From Spirochaetota bacterium (GTDB taxonomy: Bacteria > Spirochaetota > Brachyspiria > Brachyspirales > JACRPF01): 58,812 nt of DNA. Each line of letters starts with the position of its first letter. Position 1 is the stretch's first letter. The notes under the pieces were generated by a model. That model was given only the letters and a program-made list of their open reading frames with translations, made no database searches and was not told where the DNA came from. This document shows, piece after piece, positions 15,619 through 23,319 of the stretch. The DNA is taken from assembly GCA_038043445.1 (NCBI GenBank), contig JBBTBY010000058.1:1-58812 (forward strand), in the 5' to 3' direction. Position numbers and translations under genes: made by a program.

Positions 15619-18360
15619 ATGAGAAACGGCACGGCATTTCACTTCACGATCATTCTCGCAACATCGTTCATCTTCGGCATGGCGCCGGCGGCCGCGGCGA
15701 AGGATCCGGCGAAGCCCAAGGCGGCACACGGCGCGGCGGCAGCGACGCATGTAACAGCCGTCGGTATATCGCCGGACGCGGCGCTCGCGAAACTGAAGGC
15801 GGGCAATTCCCGTTTCGTCAACGGCGGGCGCATGTATGCCAATCAGACGAAGGCGCGGCTCACCGAAACGGCGGAGAAGGGGCAGAAGCCGTATGTCACC
15901 ATACTCGGCTGCTCGGACTCGCGTGTGCCGCTTGAGCATATCTTCGACGCAGGCGTGGGCGAACTCTTCGTCATACGCGTGGCGGGTAATGTGGCCGACA
16001 CGGACGAGATCGGTTCCATCGAGTACGGTGTCGGTCATCTCAACACGCCGGTGCTGCTCGTGCTCGGTCACAGCAAATGCGGCGCGGTGACCGCGGTGGT
16101 CAAGGGCGATACGGTGCACGGGAGCATACCCGCGCTTGTCGAGAACATAGTCCCCGCGGCGGCAAAAGCGAAGCGGGAGCTTTCCGGGAAGGATACCGGC
16201 GCCGTTGTAGCGAAGGCCATAGAGCATAATGTGTGGCAGTCCATCGAAGATACATTCAGTAAAAGCGCTGAAGTGCGCGAGCTCGTAAAGGAGGGGAAGC
16301 TCGCCGTCATCGGTGCCGAATACAATATCGCTGCCGGCACGGTAAAATGGATGGGTCGTCATCCAAAGGAAAGCATGCTTCTTGCGTCTGAGAGCGCACA
16401 TGGCGCAGTGGCCGCAGGCGAAACAAGCGTTTCTCACTCTTCCTCCTCTTCCATTACATTTGCCGGTACTCCGGCAAATGTTGCGCATGCGAAAACCGAA
16501 GCGAAGCCGGCGGAGAAAAAGGGGAATACGTTCAATGTACTTCCTGTCATTCTCATACTAACCCTTATCGTAGCCGTACTGGCGATAGGATATTTCTTAT
16601 TAAAACGAGGAGGATTTCAAATGAAACTGGGAATTGGAGCAAAACTTATCGCGGGCTTTTCGGCGGTGTGTGCCATCGCTATAGCCATTGGGGTGTTCGG
16701 CATTGTACAGATGCGGACCATTGATGATGCGGATACGAGACTGTTCGAGAAAATGACAAAGCCGCTCGGCGAATTAGTGTACATGGTCGAGTACTTTCAG
16801 CGAACACGTGTTAATCTGCGTGAAATGTTCCTGCAAAAGGGACGCGACGCAGTGAAGTTCAACGAGGCGGCAGAAAAGATCGATGATTTCGAAAAACAGT
16901 TCGACAAGTACGCCGTTATGTACAAAGATTCTCTTATCGATAAAGAGGATGAACGTATGTACAATGAGCTCCTTGAGTCAAAAAAACACTTTTATGACGA
17001 TGCGCATGAGATAACCCGGCTTATAAGAGGCGGAGAAACTGCGGCGGCGATGGCCTTGATGCAAGGAGACGCGTTCAAGACGGCTGAGGCGATGAAAAAA
17101 GAGCTCGAAGAAATGACCGAGCTGAACATAAAAGCCGCGCATGATACTGCAGAACATAATACAGAAATTGCTAATTTCGCTTCTGCAATGATGATAGGCA
17201 CCTTGGCTGGCGGCACGCTCATTGCGCTGATCATCGGCATCGTGCTCACAATATCCATCACCGGGCCGCTTACGCTCGGTGTGAAATTCGCGAACACGAT
17301 AGCGGAAGGGAATCTCAAAACGCATCTTGAAGAGAAAGTACTCAAACGTTCGGATGAGATAGGCAATCTCGCCAAGGCGCTTGACGGCATGTTAAAGAAG
17401 CTCACCGAGATAGTGGCTACGGTCAAAACGGCATCCGGCAATGTGGCGAGCGGTAGCGAACAGCTTTCCACATCGAGCGAGGAGCTTTCGCAGGGTGCGA
17501 GCGAGCAGGCGGCAAGCGTGGAGGAAGTGTCTTCTTCCATAGAGGAGATGACGGCCACGATTCGCCAGAACGCGGACAATGCGAGCCAGACGGAGAAGAT
17601 AGCGGCAAAGAGCGCGACCGACGCCAAGGACGGCGGCAGCGCGGTGAAGGAAACCGTCAAGGCGATGAAGGAAATCGCTAATAAGGTGACCATCATCCAG
17701 GAGATAGCACGACAGACGAATCTCCTTTCGCTCAATGCATCGATAGAAGCAGCGCGCGCTGGTGAACACGGAAAAGGATTTGCGGTTGTTGCAAGCGAAG
17801 TGCAGAAACTCGCCGAGCGGAGCCAGCTCGCGGCGGGCGAGATAGGCGATCTTTCGAAGTCCAGCGTGGAAGTTGCCGAGCGTGCGGGAACAATGCTGGA
17901 AAAACTCGTGCCGGACATTCAGAAGACGGCGGAACTGGTTGCCGAGATAAACGCAGCAAGCAACGAGCAGAACAACGGCGCACAGCAGATAAACAATGCG
18001 GTGCAGCAGCTGAACAGCGTCGTGCAGCAGAACGCATCGGGTTCGGAAGAAGTGGCCTCCACGTCCGAAGAGCTCTCATCGCAGGCCATGCAGCTCCAGG
18101 AGACGATATCGTATTTCAAGATCGATGAGGACAAGATGAAGAAGGATACGATAGCGTGGACGCATAGCGAGAAGAAGCCGGCACATGCGGCAGCTATCCA
18201 TGACACGCTTCATCACGGGAACGGTCACGGCGGCAACGGGAATAAGCAGCATCAGCCTATCGTGAAAGAGCCGGTATTGGCGGGCGCAAAGCCGAAAGGC
18301 GCGACGATCGATATGACGAATGCGGGCGATGCCGAGGATAAGGAATTCCAGAAGTTTTGA
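15619..18360 (+). CDS. Predicted periplasmic beta-carbonic anhydrase fused to a methyl-accepting chemotaxis protein
   Basis: A 913-residue fusion. Residues 1-27 look like a Sec signal peptide (hydrophobic ILATSFIFG core, APAAAA cleavage region). Residues 50-250 are a complete beta-carbonic anhydrase: zinc ligands Cys98 (GCSDSR), His151 and Cys154 (LGHSKCGA), plus Asp100/Arg102. A linker leads to TM1 (306-328), a short basic cytoplasmic turn, TM2 (340-362), a helical periplasmic segment, TM3 (522-548), HAMP, and an MCP rod with the [20 protein letters not shown] tip (700-719). The topology puts both the enzyme and the sensor bundle outside. The tail has a His-rich linker and ends in EFQKF, a CheR-type tether. 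Strong ribosome-binding site GAGGAGG. An internal GAGGAGG before Met335 could also start a free MCP of 579 residues. A sensor for CO2/bicarbonate is the obvious hypothesis. Confidence 0.92.
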   Translation: MRNGTAFHFTIILATSFIFGMAPAAAAKDPAKPKAAHGAAAATHVTAVGISPDAALAKLKAGNSRFVNGGRMYANQTKARLTETAEKGQKPYVTILGCSDSRVPLEHIFDAGVGELFVIRVAGNVADTDEIGSIEYGVGHLNTPVLLVLGHSKCGAVTAVVKGDTVHGSIPALVENIVPAAAKAKRELSGKDTGAVVAKAIEHNVWQSIEDTFSKSAEVRELVKEGKLAVIGAEYNIAAGTVKWMGRHPKESMLLASESAHGAVAAGETSVSHSSSSSITFAGTPANVAHAKTEAKPAEKKGNTFNVLPVILILTLIVAVLAIGYFLLKRGGFQMKLGIGAKLIAGFSAVCAIAIAIGVFGIVQMRTIDDADTRLFEKMTKPLGELVYMVEYFQRTRVNLREMFLQKGRDAVKFNEAAEKIDDFEKQFDKYAVMYKDSLIDKEDERMYNELLESKKHFYDDAHEITRLIRGGETAAAMALMQGDAFKTAEAMKKELEEMTELNIKAAHDTAEHNTEIANFASAMMIGTLAGGTLIALIIGIVLTISITGPLTLGVKFANTIAEGNLKTHLEEKVLKRSDEIGNLAKALDGMLKKLTEIVATVKTASGNVASGSEQLSTSSEELSQGASEQAASVEEVSSSIEEMTATIRQNADNASQTEKIAAKSATDAKDGGSAVKETVKAMKEIANKVTIIQEIARQTNLLSLNASIEAARAGEHGKGFAVVASEVQKLAERSQLAAGEIGDLSKSSVEVAERAGTMLEKLVPDIQKTAELVAEINAASNEQNNGAQQINNAVQQLNSVVQQNASGSEEVASTSEELSSQAMQLQETISYFKIDEDKMKKDTIAWTHSEKKPAHAAAIHDTLHHGNGHGGNGNKQHQPIVKEPVLAGAKPKGATIDMTNAGDAEDKEFQKF
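16607..16623 (+). promoter_or_regulatory. Internal ribosome-binding site and ATG inside the fusion gene
   Basis: GAGGAGG at 16607-16613, then 7 bases, then ATG (codon 335). The residues from here ([13 protein letters not shown]) look like an ordinary MCP N-terminus, as in the next MCP ([13 protein letters not shown]). It suggests either a second translation start or the relic of a once separate MCP gene. Confidence 0.6.
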
Positions 18361-18380
18361 CACTCACCCCCTCACCCCGG

Positions 18381-18424
18381 CCCTCTCCCCCTCTCTCACA
18401 GGGAAGTGAGAGAGGGGGAGAGGG
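18381..18424. repeat. C-rich palindrome, 19-bp arms, after the fusion gene
   Basis: Perfect 19-bp arms (CCCTCTCCCCCTCTCTCAC and its complement) around AGGGAA, between the fusion stop (18360) and cheW (18446). The preceding CACTCACCCCCTCACCCCGG is the flank often seen with such repeats in other bacteria. Confidence 0.8.
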
Positions 18425-18445
18425 TGCGAAGAAAAAGGAGACAAT

Positions 18446-18952
18446 ATGGAAACAAAAAAACAGACGACGGAATCCCGGCAGTACCTGACATTCCTGCTCG
18501 ACAAGGAGATGTTCGCCTTCGAGGTATTGACGGTGAAGGAAGTGCTTGAGATAGCGAAGATAACACGGGTGCCGCGCACGCCGAAATTCATGCCGGGGGT
18601 GATCAATCTCCGCGGGAATGTGGTGCCGGTGGTCGACTTGCGTCTCAAGTTCGATCTCCCGGTGATGGACAGGACGGTGGATACCGCCATCATCATCGTG
18701 GAAACGGAGTACGACGGCGAGAAGATAGTCATCGGTGCGCTCATCGATGCGGTGAAGGAAGTGATACGCCTCGATGAAACGCAGGTGGAAGCGCCGCCCA
18801 AGGTGGGGATGAACGTGAGCGGCGAATACATTCAGGCGATAGGCAAGAAAGGGAATGATTTCATCATTATCCTATCTGCCGCGCATGTGTTCTCGGAAAA
18901 AGAGCTTGAGTATGCGAAGGAAGCTTCGAGAGAGGAAGCGGTAGCGGTGTAG
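18446..18952 (+). CDS. cheW: Chemotaxis coupling protein CheW, copy 1
   Basis: A 168-residue canonical CheW. MFAFEVLTVKEVLEI, INLRGNVVPVVDLRLKF and KVGMNVSGEYIQAIGKKG are the family landmarks. It bridges receptor tips and CheA in the cytoplasmic array. AAGGAG lies 6 bases before the ATG. It follows the carbonic anhydrase-MCP gene across a palindrome and is probably co-transcribed with it. The copy at 20791-21297 differs in protein by one residue (Ser versus Leu near the C-terminus) and by about a dozen bases, with a long identical core. Confidence 0.97.
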   Translation: METKKQTTESRQYLTFLLDKEMFAFEVLTVKEVLEIAKITRVPRTPKFMPGVINLRGNVVPVVDLRLKFDLPVMDRTVDTAIIIVETEYDGEKIVIGALIDAVKEVIRLDETQVEAPPKVGMNVSGEYIQAIGKKGNDFIIILSAAHVFSEKELEYAKEASREEAVAV

Positions 18953-18987
18953 TTTTCAAAAGTGATCTTTGAGATCATATTTTGTTG

Positions 18988-19040
18988 ACGGGGCGGACGT
19001 GCTACTCCCCAAAACGTCCGCTCCGGTGATGAAGTAATCA
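18988..19040 (+). promoter_or_regulatory. Conserved leader element, copy 1
   Basis: GGGCGGAC (18991-18998) can pair with GTCCGCTC (19016-19023, one G-U pair), followed by CGGTGATGAAGT. The same arrangement occurs at 21571-21615, with GTCCGCCC pairing perfectly. Both lie between a cheW copy and the next gene. A structured leader RNA or a small repeat is possible; it does not match riboswitch consensus sequences I know. Confidence 0.45.
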
Positions 19041-19170
19041 GAAAGCAAGGCGAATAGTCGCCGGGAGGAAGTGGATGGTGAAAGATGGGAATACCTCGGG
19101 GATGTTGAAGAAGCATATGTTGTAGCGGATGGCTTGAATTTTCCGCGAGATGAGAACGGAGGGTATATAC

Positions 19171-20778
19171 ATGAAAATGGGAATCGGGAAAAAATTGGGA
19201 TTAGGGTTCGGCATGGTGATCGTCGTCATGGTCGTCCTTGTCGGGTACACGTTCACACAGCTGAACCGGCTTGCCGTACTGCATGACAGGAACGACGAGC
19301 TTAACAGGCAGGCGATCGATATTACCGAAGCAAGTCAGCTTGCCGATCAGCTCTATGGAGTCATCGCTGAAGCGGTGATACAGCATGATCTCGAAAAAAC
19401 AAAAAAGGATTGGGATGCCGCTAAGAAGGAAGCGGCCGATGATCTCGCGAAGATAGAGAAGTACGCGATGGACGACAGCGAAAAAGCGTTCGTGAAGCAG
19501 GCGCGGGACCATATGGACGAGGTCGTATCGCTTTTCGAGAAAGAGATGATCCCCTTGCTGGAAAAGGTCTCGATCGATAAGCGGGTAAAGACCGTAGACG
19601 CGCGCATCGATGAGCCGTTAGGCGAATTCCGTGATCCACTCATGAAATTCAGGGCCTCCGGGGAAGCCGATGCCGATAAGGCCGCTAAAGAATACGATCT
19701 TGTCAATGCGCAGATCATGCTCATATCATCGATATTGACCGTACTTGCAACAATAGCGGCGATATTTATTGCTGTGTTCGTTTTGCGATCGATACTGAAG
19801 GTGGTCGATACGGTGGAAACAGGGGCGAATGTCGTGAGCACCGGGACGGAACAGATATCGACATCGTCAGAAGAACTTTCGCAGGGAACGAACGAGCAAG
19901 CGGCGAGCGTCGAACAGGTCTCATCGTCGGTAGAGGAAATGACGGCGACCATCAGGCAGAATGCTGATAATGCCAGCCAGACGGAAAAGATAGCGGCAAA
20001 ATCCGCCGCCGATGCGAAAGAGGGCGGCGATACGGTACGGCTGACGGTGAAAGCGATGAAGGAGATAGCGGAGAAAGTGAGCATCATTCAGGAGATAGCG
20101 CGGCAGACGAATCTCCTTTCGCTGAATGCGTCCATCGAAGCGGCACGTGCCGGGGATCATGGACGCGGATTTGCCGTCGTTGCGAGCGAGGTTCAGAAAC
20201 TTGCCGAGAGAAGCCAGGAAGCCGCCGGTGAGATCGGCGATCTGTCGAAAACGAGCGTTGAGGTCGCTGAACGCGCGGGGGCAATGCTGGACAAGCTTGT
20301 GCCGGACATACAAAAGACAGCGGAGCTGGTGGCAGAGATCAACGCGGCAAGTGCTGAGCAGTCCAACGGTGCCGAGCAGATAAACAATGCGGTGCAGCAG
20401 CTGAACAGCGTGGTACAGCAGAACGCCTCGGGGTCTGAAGAGTTGGCGTCGACGGCGGAAGAATTATCGAGCCAGGCTATTCAGATGCAGGAAGCGATAA
20501 CATTCCTGAAGACCGGAGCACGGGGAGAGACTGATGCGGCTTCGGCGAAGAAGGCAACATCGAGCAAGAACAAAAAAACGGCAACGAGCGCTGCAGGGAT
20601 ACATGATACGCTTCATCACGGGAATGGCAACGGAAATGGATACGGCACCAACGGACATAAGCAGCATGCGCCTATCGTGAAAGAACCGGTCCTGATTGGA
20701 GCATCGAAGGCGAAGGGTGTTGCGATAGATATGACGAATGCGGGCGACGCCGAGGATAAGGAATTTCAGAAGTTCTAG
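19171..20778 (+). CDS. Methyl-accepting chemotaxis protein
   Basis: 535 residues from the ATG at 19171, chosen because CGGAGGG precedes it by 7 bases; an upstream in-frame ATG at 19150 lacks this. TM1 about 11-29, a helical periplasmic domain 30-180 of four-helix type, TM2 182-206, then the signalling rod without a clear long HAMP. The tip reads [20 protein letters not shown] and is nearly identical to that of the carbonic anhydrase-MCP, as is most of the C-terminal half. The tail has the same HDTLHHGNG segment and ends EFQKF, a likely CheR tether. It is the middle of the repeated MCP-cheW arrangement. Confidence 0.93.
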   Translation: MKMGIGKKLGLGFGMVIVVMVVLVGYTFTQLNRLAVLHDRNDELNRQAIDITEASQLADQLYGVIAEAVIQHDLEKTKKDWDAAKKEAADDLAKIEKYAMDDSEKAFVKQARDHMDEVVSLFEKEMIPLLEKVSIDKRVKTVDARIDEPLGEFRDPLMKFRASGEADADKAAKEYDLVNAQIMLISSILTVLATIAAIFIAVFVLRSILKVVDTVETGANVVSTGTEQISTSSEELSQGTNEQAASVEQVSSSVEEMTATIRQNADNASQTEKIAAKSAADAKEGGDTVRLTVKAMKEIAEKVSIIQEIARQTNLLSLNASIEAARAGDHGRGFAVVASEVQKLAERSQEAAGEIGDLSKTSVEVAERAGAMLDKLVPDIQKTAELVAEINAASAEQSNGAEQINNAVQQLNSVVQQNASGSEELASTAEELSSQAIQMQEAITFLKTGARGETDAASAKKATSSKNKKTATSAAGIHDTLHHGNGNGNGYGTNGHKQHAPIVKEPVLIGASKAKGVAIDMTNAGDAEDKEFQKF

Positions 20779-20790
20779 AGGAGTAAGGGT

Positions 20791-21297
20791 ATGGAAACAA
20801 AAAAACAAACGACGGAATCCCGGCAGTACCTGACATTCCTCCTCGACAAGGAGATGTTCGCCTTCGAGGTGCTGACGGTGAAGGAAGTGCTTGAGATAGC
20901 GAAGATAACACGGGTGCCGCGCACGCCGAAATTCATGCCGGGGGTGATCAATCTCCGCGGGAATGTGGTGCCGGTGGTCGACTTGCGTCTCAAGTTCGAT
21001 CTCCCGGTGATGGACAGGACGGTGGATACCGCCATCATCATCGTGGAAACGGAGTACGACGGCGAGAAGATAGTCATCGGTGCGCTCATCGATGCGGTGA
21101 AGGAAGTGATACGCCTCGATGAAACGCAGGTGGAAGCGCCGCCCAAGGTGGGCATGAACGTGAGCGGCGAATACATACAGGCGATAGGGAAGAAAGGGAA
21201 TGATTTCATCATCATCCTTTCGGCCGCGCATGTGTTCTCGGAGAAGGAGCTTGAGTATGCGAAGGAAGCTTTGAGAGAGGAAGCGGTAGCGGTGTAG
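20791..21297 (+). CDS. cheW: Chemotaxis coupling protein CheW, copy 2
   Basis: A 168-residue CheW identical to copy 1 except Leu for Ser near the C-terminus. Nucleotide differences cluster at the two ends, while a central stretch of some 270 bases is identical, which suggests recent duplication or gene conversion. AGAGGAG lies before the ATG, 12 bases after the MCP stop, so it is co-transcribed with that MCP. Its product should be interchangeable with copy 1. Confidence 0.97.
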   Translation: METKKQTTESRQYLTFLLDKEMFAFEVLTVKEVLEIAKITRVPRTPKFMPGVINLRGNVVPVVDLRLKFDLPVMDRTVDTAIIIVETEYDGEKIVIGALIDAVKEVIRLDETQVEAPPKVGMNVSGEYIQAIGKKGNDFIIILSAAHVFSEKELEYAKEALREEAVAV

Positions 21298-21302
21298 AAG
21301 AA

Positions 21303-21535
21303 ACAACCCCTATCCCGGCGCTGCGCGCCACCCTTTCCCCTTTATAAGGGGAAAGGGAATTTCGTACTGAAAGTTAATGCTCCCCTTTCTCCGCTCAGCG
21401 GTGCGCCAAGGACGGCGCAGCTGGCGGCGGCCACGGATGGCCAAAGCCGCCACGCGGGGAAATGGGCCGGGCGTGCGGCACGGATGCCGCAGTGCTGCGC
21501 GAGCCCGGAGGGCGACTCGCGCACGGGATAAGGGT
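21303..21535. repeat. Nested palindromic repeat element after cheW copy 2
   Basis: The 358-base gap 21298-21655 holds no gene. It starts with an ACCCCTATCCCG motif that is answered near 21524 by CGGGATAAGGG, and contains an inner hairpin with 12-bp arms (CCCTTTCCCCTT, 21331-21342, and its complement, 21346-21357). GC-rich inverted segments lie between (for example GGCGGC near 21425 with GCCGCC near 21449). I read it as a composite dispersed repeat inserted between cheW and the leader of the next gene. Confidence 0.6.
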
Positions 21536-21570
21536 GCGTTTTGATGTGCTTTCCCGCTCCCATCTTTTTT

Positions 21571-21615
21571 ACGGGGCGGACGGTTTCCCCGCTGTCCGCC
21601 CCGGCGATGAGGTGT
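21571..21615 (+). promoter_or_regulatory. Conserved leader element, copy 2
   Basis: GGGCGGAC (21574-21581) pairs perfectly with GTCCGCCC (21594-21601), followed by CGGCGATGAGGT. It shares the stem and the YCCGGYGATGARGT tail with the element at 18988. It lies about 40 bases before the next start codon. Confidence 0.45.
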
Positions 21616-21655
21616 ACGAGAGTGCAGATCTCAAGGAAGCTCAAGGAGTATAAAT

Positions 21656-22357
21656 ATGAAAAAACCCGTTCAACTTACCGTCTTGCTGGGTATATGCTTC
21701 ATGCTCACCGACATGCCGGCGTACGGTTGTTCGTTCAGCGCCTATAACGGCATGACCGGCGAGAGGACACTGGCGATAGTTCCAACCGTATATGTACCGA
21801 TGATCCCGGCGTTCGGCGCATTGTCAGATTATATCGCCGCATACGGATTTACCCAGAATATCGATCTCTTTGTCAACTTTGCCACACTTGCGTACGCACC
21901 GGTATTCGGCTATACCGGTTCATGGATCATGCCGCGATTCGATTTCGGCGGGAATAATATCGCAGCATTGCAGGTATTCCTTGACTATTCGGCCGCCGGG
22001 GGGGTAAGGTTCCGGTTCGCGCCTCAGTACCATTTCTTCATTGAGAACGATGCCTATGCCTTTGAGCTCAACGGCATAGTGATCGTACCGTTATCGACAC
22101 CGGCGAACACTTCGATATCGGCCATCATCGCTCCGGTATGGAAGATGATCAAGAATGCCGTGCATCTATTCGTCGAGGTCAATCCTTGCTTTACGTTCGG
22201 AGTGAATACGTTTTCGCTTGCTGTCATTCCCGGGGCCTGTTTATGTTTTTCGGAAAATGCGCATCAGATATGCGTCGGTGTTCCCTGTAATAATGTTACG
22301 TCGGGTACGCTTTCCCTCGGTGTCAATGTCTGGTATACGGGTACGTTCAAACTCTGA
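21656..22357 (+). CDS. Secreted or outer-membrane protein of unknown function
   Basis: A 233-residue protein starting with a lysine pair and a hydrophobic stretch (LTVLLGICFML) followed by MPAYGCS, a signal peptide with a possible lipobox-like cysteine. The rest alternates aromatic and small residues in short strands (FGYTGSWIMPRFDFGG; VRFRFAPQYHFFIEND) and ends in an aromatic-rich strand (VNVWYTGTFKL), which suggests a small outer-membrane beta-barrel. I do not recognise a family. AAGGAG lies before the ATG. It sits between cheW and cheR, so a link to chemotaxis is possible but unproven. Confidence 0.65.
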   Translation: MKKPVQLTVLLGICFMLTDMPAYGCSFSAYNGMTGERTLAIVPTVYVPMIPAFGALSDYIAAYGFTQNIDLFVNFATLAYAPVFGYTGSWIMPRFDFGGNNIAALQVFLDYSAAGGVRFRFAPQYHFFIENDAYAFELNGIVIVPLSTPANTSISAIIAPVWKMIKNAVHLFVEVNPCFTFGVNTFSLAVIPGACLCFSENAHQICVGVPCNNVTSGTLSLGVNVWYTGTFKL

Positions 22358-22407
22358 GCGAAGGCGGCGTTCAGCTGTCATATGCGATACGCAGTAAGGA
22401 GGGATGC

Positions 22408-23262
22408 ATGGAACTCGTTGCAATGAAACCGTATACATTCTCCATGAGCGAGGATGTGCTTTCGCGCTTCTCATCGTACATCGAAAGTAATTTCGGAATC
22501 AAAATGCCTCCGAGCAAACGTTCCCTGCTTGAGGGAAGGCTTTCCAGGCGCATACGGGCGCTTTCGCTCGATTCCTTCGATGAGTATTACGAATATCTCA
22601 TGGGCGAGGGAATGAATGATGAGTACATCCATTTCAGCGATCTCGTATCGACGCATAAGACGGATTTCTTCCGCGAGCGCAAGCATTTCGATTATCTTAC
22701 CGCTTCAGGATTACCCGTGCTCACCGCCTCCGGTGCAGGCACTTCGCGGCCGCTGACGCTCTGGAGCGCGGGCTGTTCGAGCGGCGAGGAGCCGTATACC
22801 ATCGCGATGACGGTCGCCGAATATGAACGCACGAGCCGGAGCATCGACTATTCGATACTCGGTACGGACGTGTCCGCACACACGCTCGCGAAGGGCATAC
22901 GCGGCGTCTATCATGGGCGGCTTATCGATCCCATACCGCCGGCACTTCGTGAGCGATATCTTTTACGCGGCCGCGGCGATAAAGAGGACCTCGTGCGTGT
23001 CGTGCCGGAGCTGCGCGCGCACATACGCTTCAAGGTGCTTAATTTCATGGACGATGTCTACGATGTGCCCGGCCCATTCGACGTGATATTCTTCCGCAAT
23101 GTCCTTATCTACTTTGAGAAAGAAACGCAGAAAAGGATAATCGACAAGCTGGCATCGCTCCTCTCCGATATCGGGTATCTTTTCATTGGTCATTCGGAAT
23201 CGATATTCGGCATGCATGGCAGTCTCATCCCCGTGGCACCGACGGTATATCGGAAAGGTTGA
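22408..23262 (+). CDS. cheR: Chemotaxis protein methyltransferase CheR
   Basis: A 284-residue CheR. The N-terminal helical domain (about 1-90) precedes the SAM-binding core with LWSAGCSSGEEPYTIAM and FDVIFFRNVLIYF. It methylates receptor glutamates using S-adenosylmethionine. TAAGGAGGG lies before the ATG. Three MCPs in this window end in an aromatic-x-x-aromatic pentapeptide to which CheR could bind. No cheB or cheD lies nearby, so the demethylation partner must be elsewhere. Confidence 0.95.
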   Translation: MELVAMKPYTFSMSEDVLSRFSSYIESNFGIKMPPSKRSLLEGRLSRRIRALSLDSFDEYYEYLMGEGMNDEYIHFSDLVSTHKTDFFRERKHFDYLTASGLPVLTASGAGTSRPLTLWSAGCSSGEEPYTIAMTVAEYERTSRSIDYSILGTDVSAHTLAKGIRGVYHGRLIDPIPPALRERYLLRGRGDKEDLVRVVPELRAHIRFKVLNFMDDVYDVPGPFDVIFFRNVLIYFEKETQKRIIDKLASLLSDIGYLFIGHSESIFGMHGSLIPVAPTVYRKG

Positions 23263-23283
23263 AAGCCCGCCGCCTTTTTCAGA

Positions 23284-23312
23284 TTGCATTCCATAACTGT
23301 GCAGAGTATAAT
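23284..23312 (+). promoter_or_regulatory. Predicted promoter of the large histidine kinase, abutting its start
   Basis: TTGCAT, 17-base spacer, perfect TATAAT, then 7 bases to the ATG at 23320. There is no Shine-Dalgarno sequence, which fits a leaderless transcript. Confidence 0.6.
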
Positions 23313-23319
23313 CATTCGC

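Noticed and set aside
18988-19040. c-di-GMP (GEMM) riboswitch upstream of the MCP
   Set aside because: The GEMM core sequences are absent; only a short stem and a conserved tail are present.
19071-19286. Small protein upstream of the second MCP
   Set aside because: The frame overlaps the MCP start, has no ribosome-binding site and shows no family resemblance.
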